Shown here piece after piece: positions 3,976-5,966 of a DNA stretch of 5,966 nt. Both the position numbers and the translations under genes were made by a program. Location of the stretch: assembly GCA_020845695.1 (NCBI GenBank), contig JADLFG010000030.1, positions 1 to 5,966 on the forward strand, written 5' to 3'. The notes beneath the pieces are model-generated. The model had not been told where the DNA came from, ran no database searches, and saw only the letters and a program-made list of their open reading frames with translations. Position 1 is the first letter of the stretch; each line of letters opens with the position of its first letter. This DNA is from Thermoleophilia bacterium (GTDB lineage: Bacteria; Actinomycetota; Thermoleophilia; Gaiellales; Gaiellaceae).

Positions 3976-5901
3976 CTAGCCGAGCGCGGCCTGGATCGCG
4001 TCCGGGTCGTAGACGCAGCCGCCCCAGAGCCCGCCGCTGGCCGACTGGAGGCGCGCCCAGAGCGCCGTGTCGGCCGGCAGGCGCGGGTCGGGCTCGACGT
4101 CGTCGCGCACGGGACGCTCCGCCAGGACGCGGGCCGCCTGCTCGGGCGTCCACTCCTCGTCGCCGTGGCCGACGAGGTCGACGGTCGCCTCGAGCTCCCG
4201 GGGGTCGACGACGACGCGGATCACGTCGCCGTCGACGAGCCGGCCGAGCGGGCCGCCCTCGAGCGCCTCCGGGCTGACGTGGCCGATGCAGGCTCCCGTC
4301 GAGACGCCGGAGAAGCGCGCGTCGGTGACGAGCGCGACTTCGCGGCCGAAGGGGAGAAACTTCAGCGCCGACGTCAGCTGATAGGTCTCCTCCATGCCGG
4401 TGCCCAGCGGGCCGCGCCCGCAGAGGACGATCACGTCGCCCGGCGCGACCGGGTCGCCGGCGGTGCCCTTGATCGCGGCGATCGCCGCGGGCTCGCTCGC
4501 GAAGACCCTCGCGCGGCCGGTGAGGCGGTAGACGCCGTCGGCGTCGAGGACACGCGGGTCGATCGCGGTCGCCTTGATCACGCTGCCGCCGGGAGCGAGG
4601 TTCCCGCCCGGGAAGCAGACCGTCGAGGTCAGGCCCTTCTCCCGCGCGCGCCCGGGCGGTGAGATCACGTCGTCGGGATCGACGCCGTCCGCCTCCACGA
4701 GCCGCTCGCGCACGCGGGCGCGCCGCTCGCTCGACTCCCACTCGTCGAGGACGTCGTCCCAAGCCCGCCCGAGCACCGTCAGCGCCCGCGTGTGCAGGAG
4801 CCCGAGCCGGCGCAGGTGCAGCATCACCTCCGGAACGCCGCCGGCGAGGAACACGCGGACGGTCGGATGGTTGCGCGGGCCGTTCGGCAGCGCGTCGACG
4901 AGCCGCGGCGCCGAGCGGTTGACCCGGCGCCAGTCCTCGACCGTGGGTCTCGGCAGCCCGGCAGCGTGGGCGATCGCGGGGATGTGGATGAGGAGGTTCG
5001 TCGAGCCGCCGAACGCGGCGTGGACGAGCATCGCGTTCTCGATCGCCTCTGGCGTCACGACCTGTGCGAGCGTGCGCCCGGCCTGCCACTGCTCGTGGAC
5101 GGCCCGGGCCGTGCGGCGCGCGACGTCGAGCCAGATCGGCTGGCCAGACGGGGCGAGGGCCGCGTGCGGCACCGTCAGCCCGAGCGCCTCGGAGACGACC
5201 TGGGAGGTGGCCGCGGTGCCGAGGAACTGGCAGCCGCCGCCCGGCGAGGCGCAGGCCCGGCAGCCGAGATCGGCCGCCTCCTCGAGCGTGACGAGCCCGT
5301 GCGCGAACCGCGCGCCGAGCGTCTGCACGGTCCCGGCGTCCTCTCCGAGGCGCGGCGGGAGCGTCACGCCGCCCGGGACGATCGCTCCGGCGAGGTCGCG
5401 GAACGACGCGACCGCCATCAGCATCGCGGGCAGGCCCTTGTCGCAGGTGCCGACGCCGATGATCCCGCGGCGCCGTGGCAGGCTGCGGGCGAGCCGGCGC
5501 AGGACGAGGGCGGCGTCGTTGCGGTAGGGCAGCGAGTCGAACATGCCCTCCGTCCCCTGGGTGCGCCCGTCGCACGGATCGGAGACGTGGGCGGCGAACG
5601 GGAGATCGCCGAGCTCGTCGAGCTCCCGGGCGGCCTCGCGCACGAGCAGCCCGACCTCCCAGTGCCCGGTGTGGTAGCCGAGCGCGACCGGCGTCCCGTC
5701 GTCGGCCCGCAGGCCGCCCTGGGTCGAGAGGACGAGGAACTGGTCGCGCCCGACCTTTGACGCCTCCCAGCCCATGCCGGCGTTCTGGCTCAGGCCGAAG
5801 ACGTCGCCGGACGGGCTGTCGCGCAGGAGCTCCGGGGTCAGCGGCAGCGCCCCGGACGGGCCCGGCGCAGTGGTCTCGATCTCGAAGATGCGGTCGGTCA
5901 T
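3976..5901 (-). CDS. yjhG: YjhG/YagF-type sugar-acid dehydratase (D-xylonate dehydratase), IlvD/Edd superfamily
   Basis: A full-length 641-residue dehydratase (E. coli YjhG is about 655). It removes water from sugar acids, giving 2-keto-3-deoxy acids; E. coli YjhG and YagF act on D-xylonate. The Fe-S ligand cysteines of the superfamily are present: Cys110 in [10 protein letters not shown], Cys153 in GTCDKGLPA (with Lys155, the usual carbamylated metal ligand), and Cys224 in [10 protein letters not shown]. The C-terminal catalytic segment is [15 protein letters not shown] (527-541, Ser531). YjhG-specific features over branched-chain IlvD are the N-terminal extension with [20 protein letters not shown], the NAGMGW motif (40-45), the SLPYRNDA segment and the LLPDP-like ending [13 protein letters not shown]. 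The start is the ATG at 5901; a TGA lies in frame at 5925-5923 and no other start comes between. No clear Shine-Dalgarno is seen. Substrate specificity (xylonate or another pentonate or hexonate) is not certain. A palindromic candidate operator lies just upstream. Confidence 0.93.
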   Translation of the reverse strand: MTDRIFEIETTAPGPSGALPLTPELLRDSPSGDVFGLSQNAGMGWEASKVGRDQFLVLSTQGGLRADDGTPVALGYHTGHWEVGLLVREAARELDELGDLPFAAHVSDPCDGRTQGTEGMFDSLPYRNDAALVLRRLARSLPRRRGIIGVGTCDKGLPAMLMAVASFRDLAGAIVPGGVTLPPRLGEDAGTVQTLGARFAHGLVTLEEAADLGCRACASPGGGCQFLGTAATSQVVSEALGLTVPHAALAPSGQPIWLDVARRTARAVHEQWQAGRTLAQVVTPEAIENAMLVHAAFGGSTNLLIHIPAIAHAAGLPRPTVEDWRRVNRSAPRLVDALPNGPRNHPTVRVFLAGGVPEVMLHLRRLGLLHTRALTVLGRAWDDVLDEWESSERRARVRERLVEADGVDPDDVISPPGRAREKGLTSTVCFPGGNLAPGGSVIKATAIDPRVLDADGVYRLTGRARVFASEPAAIAAIKGTAGDPVAPGDVIVLCGRGPLGTGMEETYQLTSALKFLPFGREVALVTDARFSGVSTGACIGHVSPEALEGGPLGRLVDGDVIRVVVDPRELEATVDLVGHGDEEWTPEQAARVLAERPVRDDVEPDPRLPADTALWARLQSASGGLWGGCVYDPDAIQAALG

Positions 5902-5920
5902 CGATGAAGCGGTACGAGAT

Positions 5921-5936
5921 GATCACGATCGTGATC
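5921..5936. promoter_or_regulatory. 16-bp perfect palindrome, candidate operator of the dehydratase gene
   Basis: GATCACGATCGTGATC is identical to its reverse complement and is centred 27-28 nt upstream of the dehydratase start. On the minus strand the overlapping GATCAT (5924 to 5919) is a weak -10 candidate, so a bound regulator would cover the promoter. A sugar-acid-responsive repressor is plausible, but its identity cannot be told from this site. Confidence 0.5.
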
Positions 5937-5965
5937 GCCGCATCCGGGCTCCGCCCGGATGCGGC
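5937..5965. terminator. 13-bp perfect hairpin, possible terminator
   Basis: GCCGCATCCGGGC (5937-5949), a TCC loop and GCCCGGATGCGGC (5953-5965) form an uninterrupted 13-bp stem. It would end a gene arriving from the right on the minus strand, or fold in plus-strand RNA. No T-run follows on the minus strand, and the plus side is cut by the window edge. It could instead be a dispersed repeat unit. Confidence 0.4.
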
Positions 5966-5966
5966 A

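Noticed and set aside
3976..5901. Annotation as IlvD of branched-chain amino acid synthesis
   Set aside because: The N-terminal NAGMGW region, the length of about 640 and the [10 protein letters not shown] and C-terminal segments match YjhG/YagF sugar-acid dehydratases rather than the shorter IlvD.
3875..5926. A 683-codon minus-strand frame over the dehydratase
   Set aside because: It is out of frame with the conserved dehydratase and is almost entirely Arg/Ala/Gly/Pro.
5937..5965. Similarity of CCGGATGCGGC to the E. coli REP/PU repeat
   Set aside because: The match is a short GC-rich stretch at the arm of a perfect stem, and the rest of the REP consensus is absent. Chance is likely in this base composition.

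Overview
The window comes from a high-GC bacterium (roughly 70% GC, third codon positions almost all G or C). It uses several GTG starts and has promoter-like TAnnnT boxes about 6-8 nt upstream of start codons. This pattern and the protein types suggest an actinobacterium, perhaps of the Thermoleophilia type; that placement is inference, since no rRNA or marker gene is present. All but two genes are on the minus strand.

Layout from left to right. (1) 1-478, minus: the first 159 codons of a DUF4432 aldose-1-epimerase-like protein, cut by the window edge. It lies 7 nt behind a stand-alone cyclic-nucleotide-binding-domain protein (486-899, minus), so the two look like one transcript. (2) 1050-1934, minus: a homocysteine S-methyltransferase domain protein with its own promoter and a probable leaderless GTG start. 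(3) 2012-3138, minus: an Alx/TerC-type manganese exporter, followed with an ATGA overlap by a 55-residue two-helix membrane protein. The pair is preceded by a yybP-ykoY (Mn2+) riboswitch at about 3171-3268. The 3' strand of the riboswitch closing stem is also complementary to the exporter's Shine-Dalgarno sequence, so a translational switch can be read from the bases. (4) 3338-3972, plus: a VapBC toxin-antitoxin pair (Phd/YefM-fold antitoxin, PIN-domain toxin), divergent from the exporter; the toxin probably starts at CTG. (5) 3976-5901, minus: a full-length YjhG/YagF-type sugar-acid (D-xylonate) dehydratase, convergent with vapC and separated from it by 3 nt. A 16-bp perfect palindrome and a 13-bp perfect hairpin stem lie upstream of it.

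Functional reading: the exporter, small membrane protein and riboswitch form a manganese-homeostasis unit. The dehydratase and perhaps the DUF4432 protein belong to sugar and sugar-acid catabolism. The methyltransferase belongs to methionine or one-carbon metabolism. VapBC is an accessory module inserted between them. The most informative item is the riboswitch with its visible RBS-sequestering alternative pairing and its uncharacterised small membrane protein. I see no rRNA, tRNA, CRISPR array, insertion sequence or phage gene, and no gene-free stretch longer than 300 bases.
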